A stretch of DNA of 55,064 nt from an uncultured Marvinbryantia sp. (GCA_934394985.1 CAKRRF010000016.1:1-55064), one strand, 5' to 3'; positions 18,749 through 28,582 are shown, numbered from the stretch's first letter. Notes: a model not told the origin generated them from the letters alone. Numbers and translations: made by a program.

Positions 18749-19471
18749 TCATAAATACATAGGTAAAATCTTAATCGTAACATCCATCCGGTTATTGCTT
18801 AACGTAATTTTATTGCTTCCCGGCAATAACGTTGGCAGTGCCCATATATCTGCGTCCTTCAGTTGTCCATTTTCTGTTATCAGCCCGTTCACACCATCCA
18901 GCACCACTTTTTTCCCGGTAGTCAGTTTTCTGACCGTTACCGGAAGCTCCGCTCCGTTGTTGCTGTCCCTGCATATTCCGGTTATGGCAAGCTCTGCAAT
19001 CCCGATTTGCGGTGTAATCTCAATAATTGCCGGGGAAATCAGATTTCCCGGATTCGTGACCTGAATTTCTGTGATGCCTGTTGCAGTTGTCACAAGTTCC
19101 CCACCACACTCATAAGCGTTAAACTGTAATTCCAGTTTCTGAAATCTTTTTCTTGCACTGTCACTGCCTTCACTGACGTTTGTTTTGTTCAGAATCCCAT
19201 TAAATTTTCTGACATATCCATCCAGAATAAGTTCAGCCGGATCTAACAGCAGCGCTGTAATATCCGATATCTTATTTCTGATATTTTCACGGGATGAGCC
19301 ATATACCAGAAGTGTTACAGTCACTTCTTTGAAACCACGATAATTCACATTAAAAAATGGGAGTGGGCTTCCTCTTACCCACTCCGAATCATGCTTCATA
19401 TCTGACGGTCCAAACTCTACTCGCCATTGTCTGGCATTGTAAATACTGATGTCTACATTGTTTATCTTCAT
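18749..19471 (-). CDS. Distal tail protein (Dit)
   Basis: A 240-residue protein in the standard Dit position between tape measure and Tal. The motif NARQWRVEFGP near the start, RGFKEVTVTLLVYGSSRENIRNKISD, and a beta-rich C-terminal domain fit the Dit/phage tail component family. Dit forms the hexameric ring joining the tail tube to the tip. Its start overlaps the tape-measure stop by four bases. Confidence 0.85.
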   Translation of the reverse strand: MKINNVDISIYNARQWRVEFGPSDMKHDSEWVRGSPLPFFNVNYRGFKEVTVTLLVYGSSRENIRNKISDITALLLDPAELILDGYVRKFNGILNKTNVSEGSDSARKRFQKLELQFNAYECGGELVTTATGITEIQVTNPGNLISPAIIEITPQIGIAELAITGICRDSNNGAELPVTVRKLTTGKKVVLDGVNGLITENGQLKDADIWALPTLLPGSNKITLSNNRMDVTIKILPMYL

Positions 19472-22400
19472 CGTCTATATCTCCTCTGCCGCATTGCCAG
19501 GGCGCTTCCCATTCTCTGTTCTGTACTTCCAACTATGGCATCGCCATCCAGCGTTACAACCTGATTCTGGCCGATCCTGCGGATATATGGCAGGCATTCT
19601 TCCATCAGACTGCTCATCTGCGCTAAGATCTGTTCCATTTTCTGGATACCCATATTTTGTGTTGCGTTTTCCCCGGATCCAATCTCCATCAGTCGATTCA
19701 CCTTTGCCATTCCTATTGGGATACTCAAATCTTGCAGAGACATTCTGCTTTGCCTTTGTATCATCTCTTTTAATTCTGCCAGATTGTACTTTCCGATCTG
19801 TGCAAGATTGGCTGCTGTATCTGCATTAATAATCTCGTCTCCCGGACGGGTTCTGGTTAAAATCGCATTATCAGATTTTCTCACAAGCATTTCCGGTCCT
19901 TTTGTCTTAAGTTCCTCATCCATCCAGGTTAGGTTGCCCCGAATCCTGCCTCCTGTCCGGTATCCTTTCGCCTTCAGCTTTTTCAGAATGTCATTTTTCT
20001 GGCTGTTTGTTACTGTTTTACTGACCTTCACTCCCAGTGCTTTTGCCAGTTTTGTGTACAAATCATTGCTTACTGTGTTTTTATAACCCGTTGCTTTGGA
20101 GATTGTTGTTTTGGAATTACTTTTTGTCTTGCTGGTCTTTTTCGAAGATTTTATATCATTTGCAAATTCTTTTTTGATGTTTGCGCCCTTCATAGCTGCC
20201 ACTAGTGCTGTTGTCTGATCGTCCACTATGGTTTTCGCTTTACTTGCAAGATTCTCCATTGCTTTTGACAAAGGCGTTTCCAATTTTACAATAGCACTAT
20301 CTCGTTCCTTTTTTAACGCTGCTTTATTCTTATCTGCCTGAGCAACTAGCGCTTTTGTCTGGTTACTTAGTTCTTTTTTCAGGTCTGCTGTATCTTGTTT
20401 TGCCTGGTTCTTAGATATCTTTGTTTTGGCAAGATAGGCTTTATTGTACTCTTTCAGTTCGTCCGTTGTCAGATCATTCAATGCATGGATTGCTGCAGAT
20501 ATCCCCGGTCCCTGTTCTGTCAGTTCCTTCAACAGCTCCTTATTCAATATCCCTTTTTTAGATAATTTATTAATCTGCTCTGTCCAGTCCTGATATCCTG
20601 CTACCTGGGACTTTATATTAAACAGCAGCGTTTTCCCATCCGCTGATTCTGATTCAAATGAATCAAACAGGCCAAACGCATCTTTAATTGCTTTCTCCCG
20701 GCTCTCTAATTCAGAGTTGTACTTTTCCGTCAGTTCAGCCTTATCTTCTTTCAGCTTCTTATTGACTTCCAATACTTTTTCTTTGTAGTCGTCTTCAATC
20801 TCTTTCAGTTTCTCCGCATATTTTTCTTTTGCTTCCAGATACTTTTGATCTGCTTCCTGCCGTTCTTCTGTGCCTCTTTTATAATTCTTTCTTACCTTAT
20901 CCCAGTACTGTGCTTCTGCTCCTTCTGACATATTATAATATTTCTTATAATTATCCAGAAGATTTGACATGTTACTGACAGTTCCTACCTTCTTTTTCAG
21001 TTCCTTTATTTTGGCCTGCACACTGTACCATGCTTCTGAACTCTTTTTCAGTCTCTTCGCCGTCTTTTCCCAGTACTTGATCTGGCTTTCTACCAAGACA
21101 TCTTTTACTGATTCTGTCTGGCTCAGCTTCTTTTCTGCCTTCTGATAAATCTCTGTGTCTTTTTTCTTCTTCAGTTCCTTTAACTTAGCCTGCGTATTGT
21201 ACCATGCGTCCGACCCCTCTTTCAGCTTCTTAGCCGTCTTTTCCCAGTACTTGATCTGACTTTCTACCGAGACATCTTTTACTGATTCTGTCTGACTCAG
21301 TTTCTTTTCTGCCTTCTGATAAATTTCTGTGTCTTTTTTCTTCTTCAGTTCCTTTAACTTAGCCTGCGTATTGTACCATGCGTCCGATCCCTCTTTCAGC
21401 TTCTTAGCTGTTTCTTCCCAATACTTGATCTGGCTTTCTACCGAGACATCTTTTACTGATTCTGTCTGGCTCAGCTTCTTTTCTGCCTTCTGATAAATTT
21501 CTGTATCAATCTTCGCTTTTAATTCTTTCAATTTGGCCTGCACTTTGTACCATGCATCTGTTTTTTTCTTCAGTTTCTTTGTAATGGCGGTCCAATATGC
21601 TATCTGATCCTTTGTTGATACCGTTTTTACAGACTGCTCATTTTCCATATACTGTTCAGCTGCTTTGTAGATCTCGTTATTGTAAGTTTTGGTATCTTTT
21701 TTTACAGTCTTCTTTTTCTTTCCGCTTTTTATTGTCTTTGTTCTTGAAACTCCAGATGCAATTGTTCCAGCTACCGCATTATTATACCTGGCAGTTGCTT
21801 TTTCGTATGCTGCCGTTCCTTTCTCGACATGCTTTAATACTTGCTTCCAATACCATTTTTCATCACTCAATGCAACCTTCTGTTTTTTCTTGTAATTGCT
21901 CATCCAATCGGTTGCTTTGGTATAGACTTTCAATGACATCTGCGCAGCTTCCTTTGTTGCAAGCTTTGTATTATCCTTGATACCAAATGCCATGCCAGCC
22001 GGAATCTGCTTACCAACTTCTGATCGGAATCGTCTGGAAGGAGAATGAATTCCCAATTTTGCTTTTGCCGCCGCCAATGCCGCAGCTGCCATACTCGCAG
22101 CTGCACTAATAGCTGCACTCTGTCCATTTCGAATACCAGATGCCACACCTGCAGATATATTATATCCAACTCCTGGGAACTCACCGTTTCTGCTTGCCGC
22201 TCCTGATTTAGCTGCCGTTGCTAATGCAGATCCAGATGATGCTGCCTGTGACTGACCTGCACTGATTGCATCTGCATAATACTGTGCCTGGCTGCGTCCT
22301 GCTTCCTGCATGGAACTTAATTGTCGTCTGACAGCGTCGATTGGTGCCTGACCCAATGTTGTTCCTGCCGTTGTCGCCTGCGACTGTCCTGCGCTGATTG

Positions 22401-25400
22401 CATCTGTATAATACTGTGCCTGGCTGCGTCCTGCTTCCTGCATGGAACTTAATAGTTGTCTGACTGCATCGATTGGTGCCTGACCTAATGTTGTTCCTGC
22501 CGTTGTTGCCTGCGACTGTCCTGCTTTCATTGCATCTGTATAATATTGCGCCTGACTGCGCCCTGCCTCCTTCATCGCACTCAGCTGTTTCCTGATCGCA
22601 TCGATTGCCGCCTGACTCAGTACTGTTCCTGATGAGCCGGCATCACCGGAGGCAGATGCTATACCCGTTACAAATGCGTTTCCAAGTTCCCTGCCTGCTG
22701 CTTCATACTCTCCAGTTTTGTCCGTCAGTCCACCGGTATCTGGATTTAATGCATTGTTGATATCATCAGATGCATCGCCCAGTCCCTGCGCGACTGCTTC
22801 ACCAAGTGTTTTTCCTGCTGCCCGGTATTCATCTGCCTGGGATGTGATACTTTCCGGATTAAGTACGATAGAATCACTGGCATTCTCTGCTGCTTCTCCG
22901 GCAGCTTCCGTAGCTGTGCTGATCACAGCAACGGTTGCCTGTGTTACTGTCTCCTGTCCATCTGTAATTCCATCTGCTATACCCTGAGTAATCTTCTGTC
23001 CCGCTGACGTGTAGTTTGCAACTACATCCGATTCCTCTTTTAACTGCATGGCTTCTGACCATTTACCAGCAATTTCTTCAAAATCTCCAGTGCCACTGTT
23101 CAGTGCATCTACCAGTGTCTGAACCAGATTGGCGCTTTCAGGTCCCATCTCAGCAAGTGCATCATACATCTCCTGAGACATTCCATCACCGATTTCTCCG
23201 GCAAGCGTCTGCATATTCTCTGACCAGTTCTGAATACCTTCTATCTGGCTGTCCAAATTCGCTTTAATCTGATCCGAAGTAACTTCTGTTCCGCCACTGA
23301 ATTCATCAAAAAAGCTGATGCTATTCTCTATTGCATCTGCAATTCCCTGCTGCATGTTGTCGTAGGCTTCCACAATCTGCCTGGATGCTTCTGTAACCGC
23401 TTCTGCTTCTTCCTCTGACAAATCTGTGATGTCATTTCCAAATTCATCCAATACTCTGGCTGTTTCATCTGCTGTATTGCCTACATCTTCAAGGCTGTCT
23501 GCTGTCTGTGCCGCATTTTCAGAACTGATGCCATACTCTTCTGCCAGATCTCCCAATGTTTTTTGCAACATTTCCTGATCTGCCTGTGCCTGCTGCACCT
23601 GTTCATTTGCTTTTTTCTGTTCTTCCTGTGCATCTTTCAGTTCGTTACTCAGAGCGCCGTATTTTTCTCCTGCTTCTCCAGTTACAACACAGCCATTCTC
23701 AACCTGATCATTATATGCTTTGAGTGTATCCCCGCCCTCTTCAACTATAGCCTGAACCGCAGCATCCGCTTTTGCCTTTGCAATGGTTGCCTGTGCTACG
23801 GCTTCTAACGATTCCTTCTGTGCATCCAGAATTGCCTGCTGCATAACCAACTGTTGCTGATTGGTAATCAAATCACTGATTTCCCGGTTAGTCAGGTTAA
23901 TGCTTCCACTTTCTTCATCAAACGCACTTGCAAGTTCCGGTATTGTTCCTGACAATTCGTCTACTATAACTTTTATCTGACGCTTCTGCCATTCATTTTT
24001 ATCTTCTACCGCATTAAGCTCAAGCAGTTTTTCTTTGTATGTTTCCAGTGTTCCAGTATCTACCTGTGCCGTGTCCAATGTCTGACTTGATTTTGTCAAC
24101 AATTGTTCTACGTTTTCATTGGCAGATTTCACTTCATCAAGGAACATCCCAAGTTCTGTTCTCTGCGGTGTGATGGCTCCTGTTATTCCCTGAATGGTTC
24201 CCGTTACGCCCTGTACTACGCCACGCACCGGTCCATCTATATAATCGTAAGCCGCTATTCCCAGTCCTTCCAGTGCGGATTCTGCTGCTGTCAGATCACC
24301 TTTCAGGTTATCATTCATGATCCTTGCCATCTCTTCGGCTGCACCGCCGGAATTTCTCAATGCTTCCTCATATCCGGCAATTTTATCCGTTCCTTCATTC
24401 AGGATCAGGTTCAGTCCCTTGATGGAATCTGCCGTAAAGGTGGTAAGTAATGCTTTATTCTTTTCTGCTGATCCAAGTCCGTTTGTGGCACTCTGTACAT
24501 CTGCCATGACATCTGTCAGATCCCGATAGTTGCCGCTGGCATCCTGTACTGCAACTGCTGTGTCACCGATCTGTATCTTGCCGTCTTTCATCTTAGCAGT
24601 CATATCACGCATGATTGCAGTCAATGCTGTGCCGGCTTCTGATCCTTTTAAGCCCTGGTTCGCCATTCCTTCCAGAAAGGATGTAGTTGTCTCAATATCC
24701 TGTCCTGCTGAATGCATGTTTGCTGCACAGTTCTTATATGCCTCGCCTAACTGTTCTGCTGAAGTATTGCTGCTTGCCTGCGCCGATGCCAGCATATCTG
24801 CCATCTTGGAACTTTCGGATGCCTGCATACCAAATGCCGACAGGTAATCCGTAACCATATCAGATGCCTTTGCCAGATCCATACCGGATGCCGCCGCAAG
24901 ATTCAATACGCCGTCAATACCAGACAACATATCCGAAGTACTCCAGCCGGCAAGGGACATGTACTTAAATCCTGCTGCCACTTCAGACGCTGAGAACTGG
25001 GTACTGGCACCAAGTTCCTTTGCCTTTTCTGACATGGCTTCCAGATCACTTCCACCTGCTCCTGATATTGCCTGTACTTCCGACATGGCAGCTTCAAAGG
25101 AACTCCCCACTTCTACTACGTATTGGGCTGCCTCTGCCGCTTTATCTTTTAACTGTCCCATAGCATCTACTGCCATGGATACACCCTTGGTTGTTATCGC
25201 AGTTGCCAGTTTATCTTTCAGATTCGTGGATACTTTGGCAGTATCATCTGTAGCATCTCCCAGCTTTTCCACGTCACTGCTGGCCTCTTTTGCCGCTTTA
25301 CCAAATTCATCGATACTTGTGGCACATCCATTGACAGAGTTTTTGGCTTCATCCAGATATTTATTATTCTCTTCCAGTGCCTTACTGTTTTTCCGGACGT

Positions 25401-25881
25401 CTGATTCCGACTCTATTACCTTTTTATTCCAATCTGTAACACGTCCCTGAGCACTCAACATGTTCTGAGTCTGCTTCTGAAGTGCAGTGTTCAGTTCCTC
25501 AATAGACTTTTCCTGCTTCTTATAGCTTTCTGATCCTTCTTCCCCGTTTTCTTTCATCTTTTCCAGGGATTTCTGTGCTGTAGTCAGTTTTTCTTTCAAC
25601 TTCTCCACAGCCTCAGTCTGTTTTTCATACTCTTTTCTGGCATTACTCAGCCCGGTATTGGCTGCTTCCAGCTTCTGTTTGAATGCTTCCTGCGCTCTGG
25701 TCAGGTTCTCCTGCTTTGCCTGCAGTGCCTGCATGGAATTGGCACTGCCCTCAAACTCCTGTGCCAGACTTTTAGTTTCGGCATTCAACATCTTGGTCGC
25801 TTTCACCGCATTGGTAAAGCCCTGCGTATATTCCTTTTCACCGCCCAGTGCCAGGGTTATGCCTACTTCTTTTTTTCCCAT
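19468..25881 (-). CDS. Tail tape measure protein, very long with internal repeats
   Basis: A 2137-residue tape measure protein that sets tail length and helps DNA entry. Residues 1-200 are coiled coil. Residues about 230-560 match the TP901/PhageMin_Tail core (FEAAMSEVQAISGAG, AGWSTSDMLSGIDGVLNLAAASG, GSAEKNKALLTTFTAD). Then come further coiled coils, three 44-residue repeats, and a region of four 58-residue repeats rich in Lys and Glu. The C-terminal 250 residues are globular. At the usual 1.5 Angstrom per residue the tail would be near 320 nm, unusually long. Located just after the tail chaperones and a moron. Confidence 0.93.
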   Translation of the reverse strand: MGKKEVGITLALGGEKEYTQGFTNAVKATKMLNAETKSLAQEFEGSANSMQALQAKQENLTRAQEAFKQKLEAANTGLSNARKEYEKQTEAVEKLKEKLTTAQKSLEKMKENGEEGSESYKKQEKSIEELNTALQKQTQNMLSAQGRVTDWNKKVIESESDVRKNSKALEENNKYLDEAKNSVNGCATSIDEFGKAAKEASSDVEKLGDATDDTAKVSTNLKDKLATAITTKGVSMAVDAMGQLKDKAAEAAQYVVEVGSSFEAAMSEVQAISGAGGSDLEAMSEKAKELGASTQFSASEVAAGFKYMSLAGWSTSDMLSGIDGVLNLAAASGMDLAKASDMVTDYLSAFGMQASESSKMADMLASAQASSNTSAEQLGEAYKNCAANMHSAGQDIETTTSFLEGMANQGLKGSEAGTALTAIMRDMTAKMKDGKIQIGDTAVAVQDASGNYRDLTDVMADVQSATNGLGSAEKNKALLTTFTADSIKGLNLILNEGTDKIAGYEEALRNSGGAAEEMARIMNDNLKGDLTAAESALEGLGIAAYDYIDGPVRGVVQGVTGTIQGITGAITPQRTELGMFLDEVKSANENVEQLLTKSSQTLDTAQVDTGTLETYKEKLLELNAVEDKNEWQKRQIKVIVDELSGTIPELASAFDEESGSINLTNREISDLITNQQQLVMQQAILDAQKESLEAVAQATIAKAKADAAVQAIVEEGGDTLKAYNDQVENGCVVTGEAGEKYGALSNELKDAQEEQKKANEQVQQAQADQEMLQKTLGDLAEEYGISSENAAQTADSLEDVGNTADETARVLDEFGNDITDLSEEEAEAVTEASRQIVEAYDNMQQGIADAIENSISFFDEFSGGTEVTSDQIKANLDSQIEGIQNWSENMQTLAGEIGDGMSQEMYDALAEMGPESANLVQTLVDALNSGTGDFEEIAGKWSEAMQLKEESDVVANYTSAGQKITQGIADGITDGQETVTQATVAVISTATEAAGEAAENASDSIVLNPESITSQADEYRAAGKTLGEAVAQGLGDASDDINNALNPDTGGLTDKTGEYEAAGRELGNAFVTGIASASGDAGSSGTVLSQAAIDAIRKQLSAMKEAGRSQAQYYTDAMKAGQSQATTAGTTLGQAPIDAVRQLLSSMQEAGRSQAQYYTDAISAGQSQATTAGTTLGQAPIDAVRRQLSSMQEAGRSQAQYYADAISAGQSQAASSGSALATAAKSGAASRNGEFPGVGYNISAGVASGIRNGQSAAISAAASMAAAALAAAKAKLGIHSPSRRFRSEVGKQIPAGMAFGIKDNTKLATKEAAQMSLKVYTKATDWMSNYKKKQKVALSDEKWYWKQVLKHVEKGTAAYEKATARYNNAVAGTIASGVSRTKTIKSGKKKKTVKKDTKTYNNEIYKAAEQYMENEQSVKTVSTKDQIAYWTAITKKLKKKTDAWYKVQAKLKELKAKIDTEIYQKAEKKLSQTESVKDVSVESQIKYWEETAKKLKEGSDAWYNTQAKLKELKKKKDTEIYQKAEKKLSQTESVKDVSVESQIKYWEKTAKKLKEGSDAWYNTQAKLKELKKKKDTEIYQKAEKKLSQTESVKDVLVESQIKYWEKTAKRLKKSSEAWYSVQAKIKELKKKVGTVSNMSNLLDNYKKYYNMSEGAEAQYWDKVRKNYKRGTEERQEADQKYLEAKEKYAEKLKEIEDDYKEKVLEVNKKLKEDKAELTEKYNSELESREKAIKDAFGLFDSFESESADGKTLLFNIKSQVAGYQDWTEQINKLSKKGILNKELLKELTEQGPGISAAIHALNDLTTDELKEYNKAYLAKTKISKNQAKQDTADLKKELSNQTKALVAQADKNKAALKKERDSAIVKLETPLSKAMENLASKAKTIVDDQTTALVAAMKGANIKKEFANDIKSSKKTSKTKSNSKTTISKATGYKNTVSNDLYTKLAKALGVKVSKTVTNSQKNDILKKLKAKGYRTGGRIRGNLTWMDEELKTKGPEMLVRKSDNAILTRTRPGDEIINADTAANLAQIGKYNLAELKEMIQRQSRMSLQDLSIPIGMAKVNRLMEIGSGENATQNMGIQKMEQILAQMSSLMEECLPYIRRIGQNQVVTLDGDAIVGSTEQRMGSALAMRQRRYRR
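20980..21675 (-). repeat. Four 174-bp in-frame repeats in the tape measure gene
   Basis: Four consecutive units of 58 codons start at 21675, 21501, 21327 and 21153. Each begins EIYQKAEKKL-like and holds a Y-W-motif (QIKYWEKTAKKLK) and AWY-Q-K-KELKKK. Units two and three are almost identical, so they duplicated recently; units one and four are diverged. Confidence 0.9.
22207..22602 (-). repeat. Three 132-bp in-frame repeats in the tape measure gene
   Basis: Three units of 44 codons start at 22602, 22470 and 22338. Each contains EAGRSQAQYY and AGQSQA, and the first two also TTAGTTLGQAPI. A second, independent internal expansion in the same gene. Confidence 0.9.
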
Positions 25882-25910
25882 TCACCTCATCCTTTCTGTT
25901 TCCGGCACGT

Positions 25911-25946
25911 AAAAGGAGCACCTGCTTTTCGCAGATACTCCTTTTT
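25911..25946 (-). terminator. Terminator between moron unit and tape measure
   Basis: AAAAGGAG with CTCCTTTT, and an inner CTGC/GCAG stem, form a long hairpin ending in T-run on the minus strand. It ends the moron unit, implying the tape measure is reached by antitermination or readthrough. Confidence 0.75.
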
Positions 25947-25965
25947 CATTTTCATTTATTTCACT

Positions 25966-26100
25966 TTACAGTTTATCCCAATTTTTAGGATCGAACATAT
26001 CACGGAATCTGAGTTCTTTCTGATACTTCTTTTCATATCCCGGTTTACTCAGTCTGTATACTGCATAAACCATGAGTAATAAAAATAATACTGTTCCCAT
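25966..26100 (-). CDS. Small membrane protein downstream of moron
   Basis: A 44-residue ORF (MGTVLFLLLMVYAVYRLSK at the start) with one N-terminal transmembrane helix and a basic, then acidic cytoplasmic tail. AAAGGAG lies nine bases before the ATG. It follows the secreted moron gene by 50 bases in the same orientation and precedes a strong terminator, so the two form one small cassette inserted in the tail operon. No family recognised. Confidence 0.7.
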   Translation of the reverse strand: MGTVLFLLLMVYAVYRLSKPGYEKKYQKELRFRDMFDPKNWDKL

Positions 26101-26150
26101 GCCCGTCTCCTTTAATATTCCTGTACCTTTGCATCCAACATACTCTTAAT

Positions 26151-27263
26151 TTATTCAATTGCAGATTCCAGTGCTTCGATCAATTCCGGTGTGATATCTG
26201 TTGTTTCCGGTAAATTATGATCTTTTTCAAACTGAAGCAATGCACTGTTTGTCTGCTTTCCTGGTACTCCATCTGCGGATCCACAATCATATCCTGCACT
26301 GTTTAACAATGACTGAACCTTCTGAATGTTCTCTTTATCTGTATACACTGCTTTTTCACTGATCTTATTATCATCACTTACAGACAGGAACTTTTCATCT
26401 CCTTTATAAAGTATACTAAATGAATCAGCATCCATGATCTCAATATCCATTGACAATTCTCTGATTTTATCAATTCCAGCCTTATCCAGATCACTCTTCC
26501 AGAACGACATCGTTGCATTTGCTGTTTTTCCTGACTGCACTTCTGCATAAAGTGGAGATAACATCATTGTTCCATTTACAACTAATTGTGAATTGGATGT
26601 AGATACCATGATATTATGATGATTCAGGTTTTCTATACTAACATAAAAATCTGTTGAAGTATAATCCGGTTCTTTCATTCCGGTTATTACAACTTTTATG
26701 CCCTGATCGTTAAACAGCTCTATCTCTGAATTATTTTCTTCTGATGCTTCGTTGTCTGTTTTTTCTGATGTATCCACGGCTGCTGATATCGTCTTTCCAC
26801 TATCTTCTCTAAATGGCACGACCTGTTCTTCCGGTACATCCAGTCCATAATGATCCACAAAATCTGGAATAAGCATTGCCCGCACATTATATCCCGCTGA
26901 CCATTCTGAATTATATATATCCGGCAATTCTGTATAATACTTTACTGCATCCAACTGCATTTCAATTGCCTCAATATATGCATGTGCCATTAAAGAAAAT
27001 TTCTCATTTTCAAAGTCTTCTTCTGCATATTTGCTTATACGGTCATATTCTTCATTCACTAATTGTGTCCGATACTCCATAAATTCACTATTGCTCATAG
27101 CGTCCTCATCTGAATCATATGCCCATCTTGCGGTAAGTCCTTCTGCCATATCTTTCAGGAAATTATCCTGTGCATCATCTGCCAGCACATACATTGCAGA
27201 AGACATACATAAACTTGCTGAAGATACAATGATTGCCATTTTCTTTAATATTGTTTTTCTCAT
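26151..27263 (-). CDS. Secreted moron protein with C-terminal peptidoglycan-binding domain
   Basis: A 370-residue exported protein. Residues 1-28 are a Sec signal peptide (MAIIVSSASLCMSSAMYVLA). Residues about 30-150 are helical. Residues about 180-300 form an Ig-like/DUF5067-like domain (DQGIKVVITGMKEPD, VSIENLNHHNIMV). Residues about 310-368 are a PG_binding_1 domain (IQKVQSLLNSAGYDCGSADG). It interrupts the tail operon between the GT chaperone and tape measure, is flanked by terminators, and is more AT-rich than its neighbours, so it is a moron. It probably alters the surface of the lysogen; function unknown. GGGAGGATC precedes the ATG. Confidence 0.85.
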   Translation of the reverse strand: MRKTILKKMAIIVSSASLCMSSAMYVLADDAQDNFLKDMAEGLTARWAYDSDEDAMSNSEFMEYRTQLVNEEYDRISKYAEEDFENEKFSLMAHAYIEAIEMQLDAVKYYTELPDIYNSEWSAGYNVRAMLIPDFVDHYGLDVPEEQVVPFREDSGKTISAAVDTSEKTDNEASEENNSEIELFNDQGIKVVITGMKEPDYTSTDFYVSIENLNHHNIMVSTSNSQLVVNGTMMLSPLYAEVQSGKTANATMSFWKSDLDKAGIDKIRELSMDIEIMDADSFSILYKGDEKFLSVSDDNKISEKAVYTDKENIQKVQSLLNSAGYDCGSADGVPGKQTNSALLQFEKDHNLPETTDITPELIEALESAIE

Positions 27264-27435
27264 AACTCCGATCCTCCCACGGCTTTTCTTTTATTCTACC
27301 ATGTTGTGGATGGAATACAAGATGATTCATATTTTTTATGAACATTTCTTATTATATTTTTTCTGTGCACTGTATCATGTGTCAATTGTTCCGGTACAAT
27401 TTTGCCATCAAAGTAGGAACTGCGCAATGCAGTTC
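27264..27435. promoter_or_regulatory. Moron upstream region with hairpin
   Basis: A 172-base gap. It opens (minus strand) with an 8-bp hairpin GGAACTGC/GCAGTTCC (27416-27436) directly overlapping the tail chaperone stop, a weak terminator. A TTGACA (minus strand, near 27380) is present, but the next TATAAT is 23 bases away, so a promoter is only possible. No gene seen. Confidence 0.4.
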
Positions 27436-27989
27436 CTATGGCATATTATCAATGGCTGAATCGAATTCTTTCTTCAGACCATTCAGTATCAGATATTCAT
27501 CGAATATCCTATAGAATTTTCTTGGTGTCATGTCCAAGACTTCTGTTTCGGTATACCCCAGTTTCACCATTCCTATGTGGATCATGCGGGCTACGTTCAG
27601 CTTTTCGTCTGCCCGCTCGTCTCGTTTGGGTCTTCATCCCCTTCTTCACTTTCCGGAATAGATATGCCGTAAGCTTCCATTACCGCTCTCAACACTTCAT
27701 AGTAGTTGTCCAGTCCAATCATATTTCCTACATCTTCCTGAGACACCGTCAACTGCGCTGTATCTGCTCTCAGTCTCGCATTTCGCTCTGCTTCGCAGTT
27801 CAGCAATACCGTAACTATATCTCGCAGCATATGATTATTCTGTTCTGCAACCGTCAATTCTTCTATGATCTCATATAATGTCTGATCATACTCCTCTTCC
27901 AGCTGGTCAATCACATTTAATGTAAAAAAGAGATACCTTGTCACTCCATCCAGTTCGATCGGTACACCTCTTGGTTTTAAATCACTCAT
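27436..27989 (-). CDS. Tail assembly chaperone GT, made by -1 frameshift
   Basis: Predicted fusion product of about 184 residues. The G frame (27989 down) contains GAC CCA AAC, giving the canonical slippery heptamer C-CCA-AAC (plus strand 27624-27630). Slipping back one base continues as RDERADEKLNVARMI and ends at the TAG at 27436-27438, adding a T domain with GMVKLGYTETEVLDMTPRKFY. This matches the lambda gpG/gpGT scheme, universal in long-tailed phages, and the position just before the tape measure is canonical. The T part has no convincing start of its own. Confidence 0.88.
27597..27989 (-). CDS. Tail assembly chaperone G
   Basis: The unshifted 130-residue product. It binds the tape measure to keep it soluble during tail assembly. 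The sequence DLKPRGVPIELDGVTRYLFFTLNVID at the start fits the Gram-positive phage tail-chaperone family. The last 16 residues are acidic and end soon after the slippery site, as expected for G. Directly follows the major tail protein gene. Confidence 0.85.
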   Translation of the reverse strand: MSDLKPRGVPIELDGVTRYLFFTLNVIDQLEEEYDQTLYEIIEELTVAEQNNHMLRDIVTVLLNCEAERNARLRADTAQLTVSQEDVGNMIGLDNYYEVLRAVMEAYGISIPESEEGDEDPNETSGQTKS

Positions 27990-28006
27990 TTACTTTCCTC
28001 TTTCTT

Positions 28007-28582
28007 TTACGCTGCTGCATCTGTCAGACCAAGCACCTTATTTACATGCGCCTTTGCTTCTGCCAGACTTTCGAATTCATTTTCGATCTTCCAGTCGCCA
28101 TTTTCCAACAGGAACAGGTTGCCTTCCATTGTGGTGTGATTGAAGGTAATCGATTCCTGTTTGGTTGCGTTCTCATCGTTCGGCACCTTGAACTGGCTCT
28201 TCAGATAGATTTTGGAACGGTACACCATCTTACCATTGCGCTTGGATTTTCCTACAAATCCTACGCCTACATATGGGGCAATATCCTCTCCATTTCTGAT
28301 CATACCGCCCTCTTCTGTGGTCTTATGTCCCAGAAGCCATGCTTCATTTTCCATAGTTGGCTCATTCAGTTCCAGTGAGATGGTTCCACCTGTTACGGAA
28401 GTATCTGTCTCCACTGTATTGTCATCTCCATAGTCCTTCACATCACTTACATTTGGTGTTCCATTTGCATTCGCTGCCGGTCCGATTACCTTTGCGTTTT
28501 TATATTTTACTGTGTCTGCACTTTTTGCATTTTTTTCATCCAGTTCTGCTGCCACTACATATTCAAATCCAACTTTTGCCAT
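28007..28582 (-). CDS. Major tail protein
   Basis: A 191-residue tube-forming protein of the phi13/TP901-1 major-tail type. Mostly beta: EYVVAAELDEKNA, TGGTISLELNEPTMENEAWLLGHK and VGVGFVGKSKRNGKMVYR are characteristic. It would polymerise around the tape measure in hexameric rings. Located between the neck/tail genes and the chaperones. Confidence 0.9.
   Translation of the reverse strand: MAKVGFEYVVAAELDEKNAKSADTVKYKNAKVIGPAANANGTPNVSDVKDYGDDNTVETDTSVTGGTISLELNEPTMENEAWLLGHKTTEEGGMIRNGEDIAPYVGVGFVGKSKRNGKMVYRSKIYLKSQFKVPNDENATKQESITFNHTTMEGNLFLLENGDWKIENEFESLAEAKAHVNKVLGLTDAAA

Noticed and set aside
20980..22602. Regular repeats that might be a CRISPR array
   Set aside because: Units of 174 and 132 bp have no spacers, stay in frame and encode tape-measure protein.
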